Shown here piece by piece: positions 43,201-51,473 of a stretch of DNA of 64,000 nt. Made by a program: the position numbers and the translations under genes. This stretch comes from a virus, in IMG/VR virus record IMGVR_UViG_3300017776_000001, positions 1-64,000 of that record. One strand, 5' to 3'. Position 1 is the first letter of the stretch; every line of letters begins with the position of its first letter. Below the pieces are notes generated by a model. That model was not told the DNA's origin, did no database searches, and saw only the letters and a program-made list of their open reading frames with translations.

Positions 43201-43862
43201 CACCCGAAAGTTATGTGAAAGGAACACCGTATGCAATGAGAAACTCTTCTCAATATGTTACACTTAATGACAATGTATTCTTAGACGCACCAAGTATTGT
43301 TGCATCAAGAATTAATGAAGTAAATCAATCATCATTATCAGGTACAAGGTCATTTAAAACACAAGTATCATACATCACTTTGAATGAAAACGTATCACCA
43401 GTAATTGATATGTCTTCAATGGGTGTTATCTGTAATGCAAACAGAGTAAATGGTATGAGTTCAACTAATGAGCAAACAATCACCCCAACAGAAAATGCAG
43501 AAGGTGAGATGAATGCAATGACATATGTAACTAAGAGAGTTAACTTAAAAGAACCAGCATCTTCAATTAAGGTTATGTTAGATGGATTTAGTCCATTAAG
43601 TACAGACCTAAAAGTTATGTACAAGGTTCTATTGAATGACGAATCTACTCCTTTTGATGATGTAGGATACAACTTCTTTAACACCGATGGTTCACCTGAT
43701 ATTATCGTAGATAAAGATGGTAAGAATTTTAAAGAGTACGAATATAGTATAGAAGACTTACCCGAGTTTACATCTTTTGCAATTAAGATTGTAGGACAAG
43801 CACATAATACTTCTGTAGTTCCATTAGTGTCTAACCTTAGAGCAATAGCGTTAGCAACGTAA
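37236..43862 (+). CDS. Giant baseplate/fibre protein with DUF4815-type N-terminus
   Basis: 2208 residues, the largest gene here. LNVTPYHDDFSEDKKFHKVLFRAG, LQARELTQSQSILQNQVERF and HIFEEGSLVDG match the DUF4815-type proteins of marine phages. The middle repeats small barrels. Residues 1545-1580 are a proline-rich hinge (PPLPPPPPPPPDPPPP). After it come VWEFRGWQDPLAESFLVES and a beta region (SIDLYFNTKDESLPVTVEIR) like carbohydrate-binding or fibre domains. It likely replaces T4 gp10 and other peripheral wedge or fibre-attachment proteins (inference from position after gp8). Confidence 0.8.
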   Translation: MTEKTDLNVTPYHDDFSEDKKFHKVLFRAGRPLQARELTQSQSILQNQVERFAGHIFEEGSLVDGAQTDVVYDYGYVKVDNVNPNSVGGSVSTYLDSFKDKYIQGKTSGAVARVYLTVAETSDDPTTLVVKYLAGGTDSSNSFYFDANEELEEVNVDENGNPTSASNNNEFKVQTIDKSPVGRSSVASITEGVVYLRGFFVKVDAAQLILEKYSGQPSYRVGLDISEQLISSADDDSLLDNAQGTTNENAPGADRFKIQTTFVKKLLDTTDDTNFIELYRVVNGTTELKVSSANYSNFENSLARRTYDQSGDFTVRQFIPTLREHLQENDNLGYYTASQGGDVGKFVLQVSPGKAYVRGHEIDKIGTTPISLPKARTVAELSGTSTSARLGNYLKVTNIHSVPEFGNEGGEDSLKPNHLIKLYDSTVSLGTEPSSGQIGFARVRNFDELESVDVDNNKVLDPTSKHALYLFDIKMFTKIGITALSNASPINVGDRVDDTVTGAHGIVADVDYSNDFILVHDVQGTFVVGNTIQSTGSTNTTYNNAIASVRNYNIDRVRGVSQTPSNASREKFTGNVIVDGVKVLSGTVSLTAGSDTVVGFGTRFQDELKEGDVIVNPIDGGEHIVQTVGGATSVTLTANVGSGKTFQGNVTRRRVKLYDQNQTANIFAFSRDFIKSFTPDSCQVRRQTTVEVASQAFTISAGSGNTFPAITASNVNQFVEMAVIEQSSGSPTYLNGDVLDPRDFFTSLSGDSSTLSFGSLATANNGAILKVSYTVNIGSPVQRDKTLREGKMLKVGSPSSQNSFYGTGYDDKEISLGLADVFKIRGIYEAEDGSNPLPPSATIDQLNAGIPFVDKEIIKGQTTGARAKIINYAGDDNTTYFYYLSSTQFNSSESVVGETSTATGTLSNVSSGSKEIKNRYFFDDGQRDGFYDYAKLQLKPGEPAPNNSILIVFDYFTHGAGNFFDVSSYDNQVSYQEIPKYIPNKVDLGGLEPDGQFELSDAVDFRPVADQLIGLSGFPTQDIDPTDSNLVDISDSSTGITAAPFKYESTGFTASALDVPVTNSAIQGDITFYVPRIDKVFLHKAGNFQVNSGVPSLSPTKPKVMDDAIEMFELFIPPFTANLKKIKIKSIDHRRYTMKDIGRIQNRVANLERLTTLSLLERDTQNMQIQDADGFDRFKSGFVVDSFKGHGIGDVSHPDYGVAIDTKLGTLRPQVYTSFFDLGLNEASSSSYQKTGDLLTLPYSEKTYVNQDKASRTINVNPYNVFAFIGNLKLSPNSDVWNDSERLPEVRINREGNYDAVLAENTNSLGTVWNAWQTTWVGEPNVVNEEVVSSRPGSWSGDPAQGGEWIPGEDVTRVITETPETQTRNGVKTTVVEDFVEDRRDRIVSVSIIPFIRSRRVELDAQNLQPNRKHYVFFDGINVNAHVTPFSSTFGDGGATAKGTVIKSNRNGRLRAYFDIPNNNAQRFPTGQREVKITASESNLSNPPSYASNVYQAQGLLQSSQTEIISTKNGRVIRENLTAGRSIERSGEFFNRTATDLDAPPLPPVPPAEDPPLPPPPPPPPDPPPPIVTPPVDEAPIIPNNIFDVPDVWEFRGWQDPLAESFLVESRGGMFITSIDLYFNTKDESLPVTVEIRNMVNGYPGQIVLPYSEVTKNPNLINISEDGSVATTFTFDSPVYVEEGQEYCFVVLSNSNKYETFISTMGEEDIKTGQLISGQPYAGSLFKSQNASTWTAEQTQDLKFHMKTAKFDTTKIANIIFENGDLENDTLQVNPIQTTSGSSNVKVYHYTHGMYDATSNVTLSGIQGDRENGVTNIGEGSATLLSGALPSNSTYNDIATTSSGSGTGCKLKFVVAGGAISDIEIQDCGSNYSVSDTLTVTNLGSTTNSIQINIDAVTDTIGGVPINLLNKTHTAIANPKLDSYEVVVDWDSTDIDGASAPSVSSSVGGGTSVIGTRNYYFDSIHTMIPSLTLRDTRLTCNLQLCAMNSPESYVKGTPYAMRNSSQYVTLNDNVFLDAPSIVASRINEVNQSSLSGTRSFKTQVSYITLNENVSPVIDMSSMGVICNANRVNGMSSTNEQTITPTENAEGEMNAMTYVTKRVNLKEPASSIKVMLDGFSPLSTDLKVMYKVLLNDESTPFDDVGYNFFNTDGSPDIIVDKDGKNFKEYEYSIEDLPEFTSFAIKIVGQAHNTSVVPLVSNLRAIALAT

Positions 43863-44083
43863 TGAGTACAATGAAAGAACTAGCAAGAGTACAAGGAGAA
43901 CAACATCTTTTTAGAGATGAAGAATCAGGTGCTATAATAAGTAATGATAGTCAAACACTTGCAATTTATAAGAAAAGAAAAACAGTGTTTCAAAATCAAA
44001 TAAATGAAATAAATACTCTTAGAGAAGAGATAAATGAAATTAAAGAATTTTTGAGGAATATAACAAATGGCCAAAACAGTTAG
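43862..44083 (+). CDS. Small coiled-coil fibre-associated protein
   Basis: 73 residues; overlaps the preceding stop by one base and the following fibre gene by 17. MKELARVQGEQHLFRDEESGAI is polar, then a strong trimer-type coiled coil (FQNQINEINTLREEINEIKE). I recall equivalents at this place in marine T4-like phages. It may be a fibre connector or chaperone. Confidence 0.75.
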   Translation: MSTMKELARVQGEQHLFRDEESGAIISNDSQTLAIYKKRKTVFQNQINEINTLREEINEIKEFLRNITNGQNS

Positions 44084-46820
44084 TCAACATAGTACACTCG
44101 AAGAGTGGAGACAGTCGTATAACGAACTAGCATCAGATGTTGGGGATATTGGTGGTTTACGTACTCAAGATAAAACTACACTTGTTGATGCAGTAAACGA
44201 TTTAAGAGATAGAGAATTCTTTTTCCAAGGATTTATTTACACTGCAACTGGTGGTCAAACAGTATTCGAAGGTGCAGACAGTTCATCCGACCAAAATGAA
44301 TTAGAGTTTAGAGACCATAGATTCCTCGTATTCAAAAACGGTGAATTACAACAACTCTCAACAGATTTCACAATATCAAATGTAAATGCAAACGGTAATC
44401 ACACTAGAGTTACACTTACATCGGGTGCAACTAATAATGATATTATCAGAGTGGTTGCATTTACAGGTTCATTCCTTGATGTCGCAGGTCAAGCTGCAGT
44501 ACAAACGTTTTGGACTGAAACATTAGAGAACACAATTTACAATAACAACGATAGTGGTGTTATTATTAATGGTGACATCGGTTCAGTTGTCACAGAATTA
44601 CAATCAGGTTACGTAGTTCAGATAGAAGGTAAAACATTCATCAATGGTGATGTAGACCTTGATACAGGTCATACCCTATCTGCACCTACACTTACAGACA
44701 ACACACTATCAATTAATCAAGGAAACGTCACAGGGGGTGTCACAGGAGACTTCAGTGGTGATTTCAACGTAGGTAATTTAGATGTCGGTGGTGGTTTCAA
44801 TTCAACAGGAGTATCGATTACATCTACTGGTAACATCAATGCAAACGGTAGTGCAGAGATTGATGGAAACCTAAACGTAGATGGTTTAACAACATTAGAT
44901 GGAACAACAATTGATGGTAATCTAGACCTTAATGGTAATCTAGATGCATCAGGAACAGGACACATCGGTGGTAACTTTGATGTCAATACTGATAAGTTTA
45001 CAGTTGCATCAGCAACAGGTAACACTGCAGTAGCAGGAAGATTAGATGTAACTGGTAATCTAGATGTTGATGGTGCAACAACTACAGATGGAATACACAA
45101 CGTAGGTTCTTTAAATCAAGATGGAAGTGTGGACATTTCAACTACACTAGAGGTACATGGAGCTGTAGATTTTAACTCTACTCTAACTGTAGATGGTCAA
45201 TCTAATCTCAATGGTCATGTAAACTTGGGTAATGCATCTACTGATACAGTTACATTCAATGGTGTACTTGATAGTGACATCGTTCCCGATGGAGATAGTT
45301 CAAGAGACTTAGGTACAAACAGTGTTAGATTTTCAAATGCATATATCGATACTACAACAGGTAACCTAGTCGGTAATGCAAGTACAGCTACAACTTTAGA
45401 AACTGCAAGAGATATAGGTGGTGTATCCTTTGACGGAAGTGCAAGTATCAATTTGCCTGGCGTCAACCAATCAGGTAATCAGGACACATCAGGAAACGCT
45501 GCAAGTGCAACTGTATTAGAGACTGCAAGAAATATATCAGGTGTATCTTTTGATGGAAGTGCAGACATAGAATTAAATACTTCTCACATTGATGAAAACG
45601 TTGCAAACCTTTATTTTACAAATGCAAGAGCAGATGCAAGAATAACAAATGCTATTGATACAGACAATACTTTTGCAGATGCATCAAACACTTTAGTTCC
45701 TTCACAGTTAGCAGTCAAATCATACGTTGATTCACAATTAGATTTACAAGACGAACTAAGTGAGATGAGTGGAGACTCAAGTGATATTACAGAACACGCA
45801 ACAACAAATTTATTCTTTACAAATGCAAGAGCAGATGCAAGGATAACAGCTGCAAGTGTTGGAGATTTAAGTGATGTGGACATTACAGGTGTTGCAGCTG
45901 GTCAAGCACTTACATGGAGTGCAAGTAATAATAGGTTCGAACCCACAACACTTGGTAGTTCTACCGACAGTTTTGCAGAAGGGTCATCAAACCTTTACTT
46001 CACAAATGAAAGAGCAAGAGATGCTGTTGCAAGTTTAATAGTAAATTCAAACAGTGTTAGCAATGGTCTTAATGCAACATATAACGATAATGATAATGCT
46101 GAAGGTACATTAGAACTCGATGTTGACCCCGAATATATCAGAGACACAACTGCATCATTCATCACTGGTGGAACACATAGTGGTATCTCATTTACTCACG
46201 ATGATAATAATGATAAATTAAATGCATCTATATCAATAAGTGGTTTTGACACAAATGATTTAAGCGAAGGTGAAACTAATCTTTACTTTACAAATGCAAG
46301 AGCAGATGCTAGAATCGCAGCTGCTAATACAAGTGACTTGTCAGAAGACCCCGATGCAACTGGTTCAAGTGGTACAATGTACTTCACAGACGAAAGAGCT
46401 CGTGACGCTGCAGCTGCAATGATTACTAGTGGTACACACAGTAACATTACAGTCAATTATAATGACACTGCAAATACACTTTCGTTCTCTGCAGCTGCAC
46501 AATACGCAGACTCAGATGCAAGAGGAGCTTTATCAGGTGGGCCAGGTATTGATTACAATACATCAACTGGTAAAATTTCTGCAGACCTAAATGCAAGTGG
46601 TGGATTAGAGTTCCATGCAGCTGGTGATGGTGGTGAGATAAGATTGAAATCTTCAGTGGCAGGTAATGGTCTTGCACATAGTAGTGGTGTTCTCTCTATA
46701 AATACAAGGAAAGGTGTAAAAATAGATTCAGATTTTGTTGAATCAGATTATGAAGTAGTTTCAACAGCACCCTCAAGTGTCAGTGGTACAAACGATGGAC
46801 ATTTGTGGTATGTGGTGTAA
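44067..46820 (+). CDS. Tail fibre-like protein with NLYFTNARADAR repeats
   Basis: 917 residues. After a helical N-terminus and a beta module (residues 54-135), residues 215-370 are a beta-helix-like series of N-x-D-L-N-G-N repeats. Five copies of the N-L-Y-F-T-N-x-R-A-D-A-R-I type motif (for example TNLFFTNARADARI) follow in residues 500-830; this motif is typical of cyanophage fibres. It ends SSVSGTNDGHLWYVV, a common fibre tip. Probable receptor-contacting fibre; the first repeat protein follows after 23 bases. Confidence 0.83.
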   Translation: MAKTVSQHSTLEEWRQSYNELASDVGDIGGLRTQDKTTLVDAVNDLRDREFFFQGFIYTATGGQTVFEGADSSSDQNELEFRDHRFLVFKNGELQQLSTDFTISNVNANGNHTRVTLTSGATNNDIIRVVAFTGSFLDVAGQAAVQTFWTETLENTIYNNNDSGVIINGDIGSVVTELQSGYVVQIEGKTFINGDVDLDTGHTLSAPTLTDNTLSINQGNVTGGVTGDFSGDFNVGNLDVGGGFNSTGVSITSTGNINANGSAEIDGNLNVDGLTTLDGTTIDGNLDLNGNLDASGTGHIGGNFDVNTDKFTVASATGNTAVAGRLDVTGNLDVDGATTTDGIHNVGSLNQDGSVDISTTLEVHGAVDFNSTLTVDGQSNLNGHVNLGNASTDTVTFNGVLDSDIVPDGDSSRDLGTNSVRFSNAYIDTTTGNLVGNASTATTLETARDIGGVSFDGSASINLPGVNQSGNQDTSGNAASATVLETARNISGVSFDGSADIELNTSHIDENVANLYFTNARADARITNAIDTDNTFADASNTLVPSQLAVKSYVDSQLDLQDELSEMSGDSSDITEHATTNLFFTNARADARITAASVGDLSDVDITGVAAGQALTWSASNNRFEPTTLGSSTDSFAEGSSNLYFTNERARDAVASLIVNSNSVSNGLNATYNDNDNAEGTLELDVDPEYIRDTTASFITGGTHSGISFTHDDNNDKLNASISISGFDTNDLSEGETNLYFTNARADARIAAANTSDLSEDPDATGSSGTMYFTDERARDAAAAMITSGTHSNITVNYNDTANTLSFSAAAQYADSDARGALSGGPGIDYNTSTGKISADLNASGGLEFHAAGDGGEIRLKSSVAGNGLAHSSGVLSINTRKGVKIDSDFVESDYEVVSTAPSSVSGTNDGHLWYVV

Positions 46821-46843
46821 TGGGACACAGAGGTGAACATTAA

Positions 46844-49084
46844 ATGTCAAATGAAACATATATTAATACAGGGACTAGTTTTCAACAACCCTTCAATGAT
46901 AGAAGACCTGTACAACAAAGTTACCAATATAACAATCAAGAAAATAGACAGAGACCTGTACAACAAAATTATCAGTACAACAACGTAGAGAATAGACAGA
47001 GACCTGCTAGACAATCGTATCAATACAATAACGTAGAGAACAGACAAAGACCAGCTAGACAGTCATATCAATACAATAACGTAGAGAGCAGACAGAGACC
47101 AACAAGACAGTCTTATCAGTACCATAATAGAGTACAACAAAATACTCAACAAGATTACACTTATCATAATAGGACACAACAACCGAATCAGCAGAACTAT
47201 ACCTATCATAATAGAGTAGATAGACAACGTCCTGTACAACAAAATTATCAGTATCATAATAGAGTAAATAGACAAAGACCTGCTCGACAACCTTACACTT
47301 ATCACAACCGTGTTCAACAAGATACTCAGCAAACTTATCAGTATCATAATAGGATTCCAACCACTACTCAACAAGAATACACTTATCACAATCGTGTTCA
47401 ACAAAATACTCAACAAACGTATGTGTACCATAATAGAATACAAGAAAGCACTCAGCAAAATTATCAGTACAACAACGTAGAGTCAAAACAAAGACCTGTT
47501 AGGAATCAAGCACACCAAAATTACATTCATTACATGCAAGTTTATGGGGGTTCAGGAGATACAGCTGCTATTAAGATGGAAACACCATATGGTCAGGTAA
47601 CTAATACGATACCATCTTTTGAGTTCATGGGGTTTCCAATGCAAGAACAACGTACCGTAAGTGGAAGTCAATATACGTTCCAAGCAAGACAAGCATCGGG
47701 TAATGCACATGAAGGAGACTCATTTAGGGGTGCAATGTTCTTCAGAGGGCCACAGTATAGCTTACAAGGAACTCAGTCACCATACTATGAAGGTGCGGGG
47801 CCACAGGGAAATCATACAAATTATACACAGTGGGAGATGCAAGGATTTTCTTTTGAGGGACAGTTCCAAAGACAATGGACAGGACGTTTAAGATACACAG
47901 GAAAGAATACTAAGTTTGCAGCTCACATGGAAGCTACTGATACTGTGCAAAACCAAACCGTCCCCAATCCTCAAAGACAAGGACATCCTCAGGGACAGGG
48001 GAATCAAGGACTTGAATTTCTTTCTCAACATCCAAATAATTCTCAATATGGAATTACAATTACCAGTGGTCAGTATACAAGATTGGGGTGGGAACATGAG
48101 GGGTCATTTAATTCTCAGGTTCAATCACCAGTTAACCCCCGAAATATTCCTCAAACAGCGTTGAGAAATAAAGGAACCTTTGTAAGAGTGAGACCCCGTG
48201 GTTATGCAAGACAAGAACAATTTACTACAGGTGTTGCTTTAGATTTTGCATCAGTAGCTGCACAAGGTCTTGATTATCAGGTACCTACTGCAAATCTTAA
48301 TGATAAACAACAACCTGCTCAACAAACTTATTCATACCATAATCAATTACCTAGAAGAAGACCCGTTAGAACTCAACGAAACGAAGATTCAGATAGACAA
48401 AGACCAGTAAGAGTACAAACACTTTCATCTGAAACAAAACGTAGACCAACTACAGTACAACAATTACAACGTGTATCTAGACGAAGACCAGTTAGAAATC
48501 AAGTCAATCAGGCTAATGAACAACAAAGAAATATACAACAAACATATCAGTATAATAATATTGTAACTAAACAACGTCCTGTACAACAAACTTATCCATA
48601 TAATAATGTTGAGACTAGACAAAGACCTGTTAGAAATCAAGTTAATGAAGATGTGACTAGACAAAGACCTGCTAGGGTTGCAGTATTACAAAGAGTTTCT
48701 AGACAAAAGAATTTGCAACAAACATATTCTTATCACAATCAGGTTCCTAGAAGAAAATCTGTACAACAGACTTATAGTTATCATAACAGAGTAACAAGAC
48801 AAAAGAATTTACAACAGACTTATAGTTATCATAATCAGGTTCCAAGACGTAGACCAGTACAACAGACTTATAATTATCATAATCAGGTTCCAAGACGTAG
48901 ACCAGTGAGACAACCATTCCCTTCAACAAGACCTATAGGGCCTCTTGCAAAGGTTAAACAAATTTGGATTAATGAAGGTGGAGTGTTAAGAAAAATGGAT
49001 GAAGTGTACTTAAATGATAGTGGAACATTGAAAAAGACTCATCAAAGTGTACCAACTTCTCAATTAACAGACCCGAACACTTAA
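46844..49084 (+). CDS. Gln/Arg/Tyr-rich repeat protein A with central domain
   Basis: 746 residues in four parts. Residues 19-218 and 487-690 are tandem repeats of 14 or 16 residues built as (R/Q)RP(V/A)-QQ-x-Y-x-Y-(H/N)-N-(R/N)-V. Residues 219-485 are a non-repeat domain (VYGGSGDTAAIKMETPYGQ, IPSFEFMGFPMQ, GDSFRGAMFFRGPQYSLQGT, RNKGTFVRVRPRG) shared with the protein at 56278. The C-terminus (KQIWINEGGVLRKMDEVYLN) resembles a fibre-tip module. The repeats are strongly basic and have almost no Cys, Trp or acidic residues. Function unknown; it follows a fibre gene in the late region, so probably virion-associated. Family not recognised. Confidence 0.85.
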   Translation: MSNETYINTGTSFQQPFNDRRPVQQSYQYNNQENRQRPVQQNYQYNNVENRQRPARQSYQYNNVENRQRPARQSYQYNNVESRQRPTRQSYQYHNRVQQNTQQDYTYHNRTQQPNQQNYTYHNRVDRQRPVQQNYQYHNRVNRQRPARQPYTYHNRVQQDTQQTYQYHNRIPTTTQQEYTYHNRVQQNTQQTYVYHNRIQESTQQNYQYNNVESKQRPVRNQAHQNYIHYMQVYGGSGDTAAIKMETPYGQVTNTIPSFEFMGFPMQEQRTVSGSQYTFQARQASGNAHEGDSFRGAMFFRGPQYSLQGTQSPYYEGAGPQGNHTNYTQWEMQGFSFEGQFQRQWTGRLRYTGKNTKFAAHMEATDTVQNQTVPNPQRQGHPQGQGNQGLEFLSQHPNNSQYGITITSGQYTRLGWEHEGSFNSQVQSPVNPRNIPQTALRNKGTFVRVRPRGYARQEQFTTGVALDFASVAAQGLDYQVPTANLNDKQQPAQQTYSYHNQLPRRRPVRTQRNEDSDRQRPVRVQTLSSETKRRPTTVQQLQRVSRRRPVRNQVNQANEQQRNIQQTYQYNNIVTKQRPVQQTYPYNNVETRQRPVRNQVNEDVTRQRPARVAVLQRVSRQKNLQQTYSYHNQVPRRKSVQQTYSYHNRVTRQKNLQQTYSYHNQVPRRRPVQQTYNYHNQVPRRRPVRQPFPSTRPIGPLAKVKQIWINEGGVLRKMDEVYLNDSGTLKKTHQSVPTSQLTDPNT
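46898..47502 (+). repeat. Coding repeats, protein A block 1 (42/48 bp)
   Basis: About a dozen 42- or 48-base units encoding motifs such as NRQRPVQQNYQYNN and HNRVQQNTQQTY. NN-E-(N/S)-RQRP units come first and HNR-V-QQ units later. Adjacent units are nearly identical at DNA level. Confidence 0.85.
48305..48912 (+). repeat. Coding repeats, protein A block 2
   Basis: Units here include the 14-residue class with LQRVSRRRPVRNQVNQ as well as HNQVPRRRPVQQTY. Several 48-base copies around 48714-48900 differ by only a few bases. Confidence 0.85.
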
Positions 49085-49089
49085 AGTTG

Positions 49090-49097
49090 TATAAATA
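49090..49097 (+). promoter_or_regulatory. Late promoter TATAAATA, leaderless geometry
   Basis: A perfect box between the stop of repeat protein A and ATG 49103. The expected +1 is exactly A49103, the same geometry as before gp25. Confidence 0.8.
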
Positions 49098-49102
49098 GTT
49101 AT

Positions 49103-49435
49103 ATGGCAATCATAGCAAACATATTTATAGACCAAGGTACCGATTTCGAAGTTACTATCGATGTCTCTGATACCAGTGACAATATCATAGACTTATCAGG
49201 GTACACTGCCTCTGCACAAATAAGAAAAACATATGGTTCTGAAACCATTGCAGAAACTTTTGGTACATCCATAACTGCATCAACTGGTAAGGTAACACTT
49301 ACTCTTACGGATACTCAAACCACTGGTTTGAAAAGTGGTAGATATGTTTATGATTTAGTAATAACAGATGCCTCAGGAACAAAGACTAGAGTCATTGAGG
49401 GACAAGCAATAATAACACCCGGCGTAACAAGGTAG
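49103..49435 (+). CDS. Small Ig-like virion protein
   Basis: 110 residues. FIDQGTDFEVTIDVSD, IIDLSGYTASAQIRKTYGS, GKVTLTLTDTQTTGLKSGRYVYDL form an Ig-like beta sandwich as in N-terminal domains of phage baseplate-upper or fibre proteins. Stand-alone copies occur in marine T4-like phages. First gene behind a late promoter; eleven bases before the next gene. Confidence 0.75.
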   Translation: MAIIANIFIDQGTDFEVTIDVSDTSDNIIDLSGYTASAQIRKTYGSETIAETFGTSITASTGKVTLTLTDTQTTGLKSGRYVYDLVITDASGTKTRVIEGQAIITPGVTR

Positions 49436-49445
49436 GGTTTATAAA

Positions 49446-49697
49446 ATGGCTATAAAAGCAAAGATATCAGGGAACGCAAGTAACGTGACATTAAAATCAA
49501 GACTATTACAATCAACAGGCATTAAAGCAAAGCAAGTTGCAATCGGAGACTCTTCTACTGGAGGAGGTAGTAGTGTAAATTCGATAAGTGATATCGCAGA
49601 CGTGAATGCAACAGAAACCGATAAAGGTTTACTAAACTATAATGCTGAAACAGATAGATGGGAAACCACTACAGTTATTGATGGTGGAACATTCTAG
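49446..49697 (+). CDS. Small fibre accessory protein ending in IDGGTF
   Basis: 83 residues. Basic N-terminus (KAKISGNASNVTLKSRLLQ), Gly/Ser linker, then SDIADVNATETDKGLLNYNA, a common fibre joint motif, and RWETTTVIDGGTF. The last six residues recur at the ends of the proteins at 49847 and 53625 (there VDGGTF). Confidence 0.75.
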   Translation: MAIKAKISGNASNVTLKSRLLQSTGIKAKQVAIGDSSTGGGSSVNSISDIADVNATETDKGLLNYNAETDRWETTTVIDGGTF

Positions 49698-49700
49698 TAT

Positions 49701-49708
49701 TATAAATA
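49701..49708 (+). promoter_or_regulatory. Late promoter TATAAATA
   Basis: A perfect box four bases after a stop codon. Expected +1 about 49714, giving an unusually long leader of about 133 bases before ATG 49847. Confidence 0.8.
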
Positions 49709-49713
49709 CTTAC

Positions 49714-49846
49714 ACAAATCAAGGTGTCAGACAGTGAGACACGACCCACATTGTGAGTGGACTGCAATATAATGATAATCTAATTCTATACAAATAGAAT
49801 TTACGTAAATTTTAAAACAATATATTAATTTTTTCAGGAGAAAAAA
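49714..49846 (+). other. Long structured late leader
   Basis: Three small hairpins are visible: GTGTC 49724-49728 with GACAC 49738-49742; CCAC/GTGG around 49747-49760; and ATTCTAT 49783-49789 with ATAGAAT 49794-49800. AGGAG lies before ATG 49847. Other late leaders here are 0-25 bases, so this one stands out. It may raise mRNA stability for an abundant virion protein. Confidence 0.45.
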
Positions 49847-51448
49847 ATGGCAACAGTAATTCAAATTAAAAGGTCTACTGGTAGTGCTAATCCCGCAATT
49901 TCTGATTTAGCAGAAAGTGAATTAGCCTACGTTCAGGATAGGTCAGGAACTGGTGCGAACGCAACTCTCTTCATAGAATCACATGACGGTACAAGTGCAG
50001 TTATTCACGAAATCGGTGGTAAGTACTATACAGACATGTTGGCTGGTTCAACACCAACACCTTCAGACTTCATAGTAGGTAACGGTGCAACAGCTGGTGC
50101 ATCTATTAAGTTGAGAGAAGATTCAGACAACGGAACAAATTTCGTTGCTCTAAAATCACCCGACACATTGGGTTCAAACCTCACATTAACATTACCATCT
50201 TCAGATGGTTCAAACGGACAAGTACTTGGAACCGATGGTTCAGGAGCATTGTCTTTCGTATCAACAACTTCATCAATCGCAGGTGCATCTGATACAGATA
50301 TTTCAGCACCAGCATCAGGACACATTCTTGTCCATGACGGTTCAGACTCATTTGATAACGTAGCAGTTTCAGGTGACGTAACACTTGCATCTAATGGTGC
50401 AATGACAATCGGTTCAGGTGTAGTTGAAAATGGCATGATAGCTGCAGACGCAGTAACAGGTGCTAAAATCGCAGACGACGCTATTGATTCAGAACATCTT
50501 GCAGATGGTTCAATCGATACAGCTCACATTGCAAATGGACAAGTAACATTTGGTAAACTTGCAGCTGCAGCGGTTGTAATCGAATCAGAAGGTATCGGTT
50601 CAAACGATAACGACACAACAATTCCTACTTCAGCGGCAGTAAAAAACTATGTTGATACTAACGTAACAGCACAAGATGTAGACTTTGCTGGTGATTCAGG
50701 AACAGGTGCAGTCGATTTAGATTCACAATCACTTACAATTCAAGGTACAAATAACGAAATTGAAACAAGTGCAAGTGGACAAACTTTAACAGTTGGTCTA
50801 CCTAACGATGTAACTATTTCAAATAACTTAACAGTTTCAGGAAACTTAATATCAGACGATATTACAACTGCAACATTAACAACTTCAGGTAACCTTACAG
50901 TAACAGGTAACTTAAGTGTTAACGGTACAACAACAACTGTTAATTCAACAACAGTATCAATTGCAGACCCAATTTTTGAAATTGGTGATGATAGTTCAGA
51001 TGATAATCTAGACAGAGGTATCAAATTTAAGTACAACTCAGGTGGTACTAAACTTGGGTTCTTTGGTATGGACGATACAGATGCTAAATTTAAGTTTATT
51101 GCAGATGCAACAGACACAAGTTCAGTATTCTCAGGTTCACTAGGTAACGTTGCATTCGGTAATGCCGAAGTAGCAGCTTTATCATTAAGTGGTTCTATCT
51201 CATCATACGCAGGGTCAGCTCCAACAGACGGTCAAATCTTAATTGGTGACACTTCAGGTGGAGTATTCGATGCAGCTACATTGACAGCTGGTGAAGCAAT
51301 AACTATTACTAATGGTGCTGGTGCAATTACACTAGCTGCTGAAGACGCAACTACATCTAATAAAGGTGTTGCATCTTTCTCAAGTAATAACTTCACTGTT
51401 TCAAGTGGTGCTGTAACCGTTACTGCAATTGACGGTGGTACATTTTAA
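49847..51448 (+). CDS. Fibre-type structural protein ending in IDGGTF
   Basis: 533 residues. MATVIQIKRSTGSANPAISDLAESELAYVQD is the N-terminal module common to cyanophage fibre proteins. Middle: Gly/Ser/Asp-rich beta repeats (GSNGQVLGTDGSGALSF, DIDSEHLADGSIDTAHIANG-like A-D-x-I motifs), then ISNNLTVSGNLISDDIT and TSGNLTVTGNLSVNGTTTTV, a repeat found near fibre ends. C-terminus TVTAIDGGTF. Strong AGGAG and a dedicated late promoter suggest high expression. Confidence 0.8.
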   Translation: MATVIQIKRSTGSANPAISDLAESELAYVQDRSGTGANATLFIESHDGTSAVIHEIGGKYYTDMLAGSTPTPSDFIVGNGATAGASIKLREDSDNGTNFVALKSPDTLGSNLTLTLPSSDGSNGQVLGTDGSGALSFVSTTSSIAGASDTDISAPASGHILVHDGSDSFDNVAVSGDVTLASNGAMTIGSGVVENGMIAADAVTGAKIADDAIDSEHLADGSIDTAHIANGQVTFGKLAAAAVVIESEGIGSNDNDTTIPTSAAVKNYVDTNVTAQDVDFAGDSGTGAVDLDSQSLTIQGTNNEIETSASGQTLTVGLPNDVTISNNLTVSGNLISDDITTATLTTSGNLTVTGNLSVNGTTTTVNSTTVSIADPIFEIGDDSSDDNLDRGIKFKYNSGGTKLGFFGMDDTDAKFKFIADATDTSSVFSGSLGNVAFGNAEVAALSLSGSISSYAGSAPTDGQILIGDTSGGVFDAATLTAGEAITITNGAGAITLAAEDATTSNKGVASFSSNNFTVSSGAVTVTAIDGGTF

Positions 51449-51473
51449 TTAGTAGTTATAACTTGGAGGAAGC

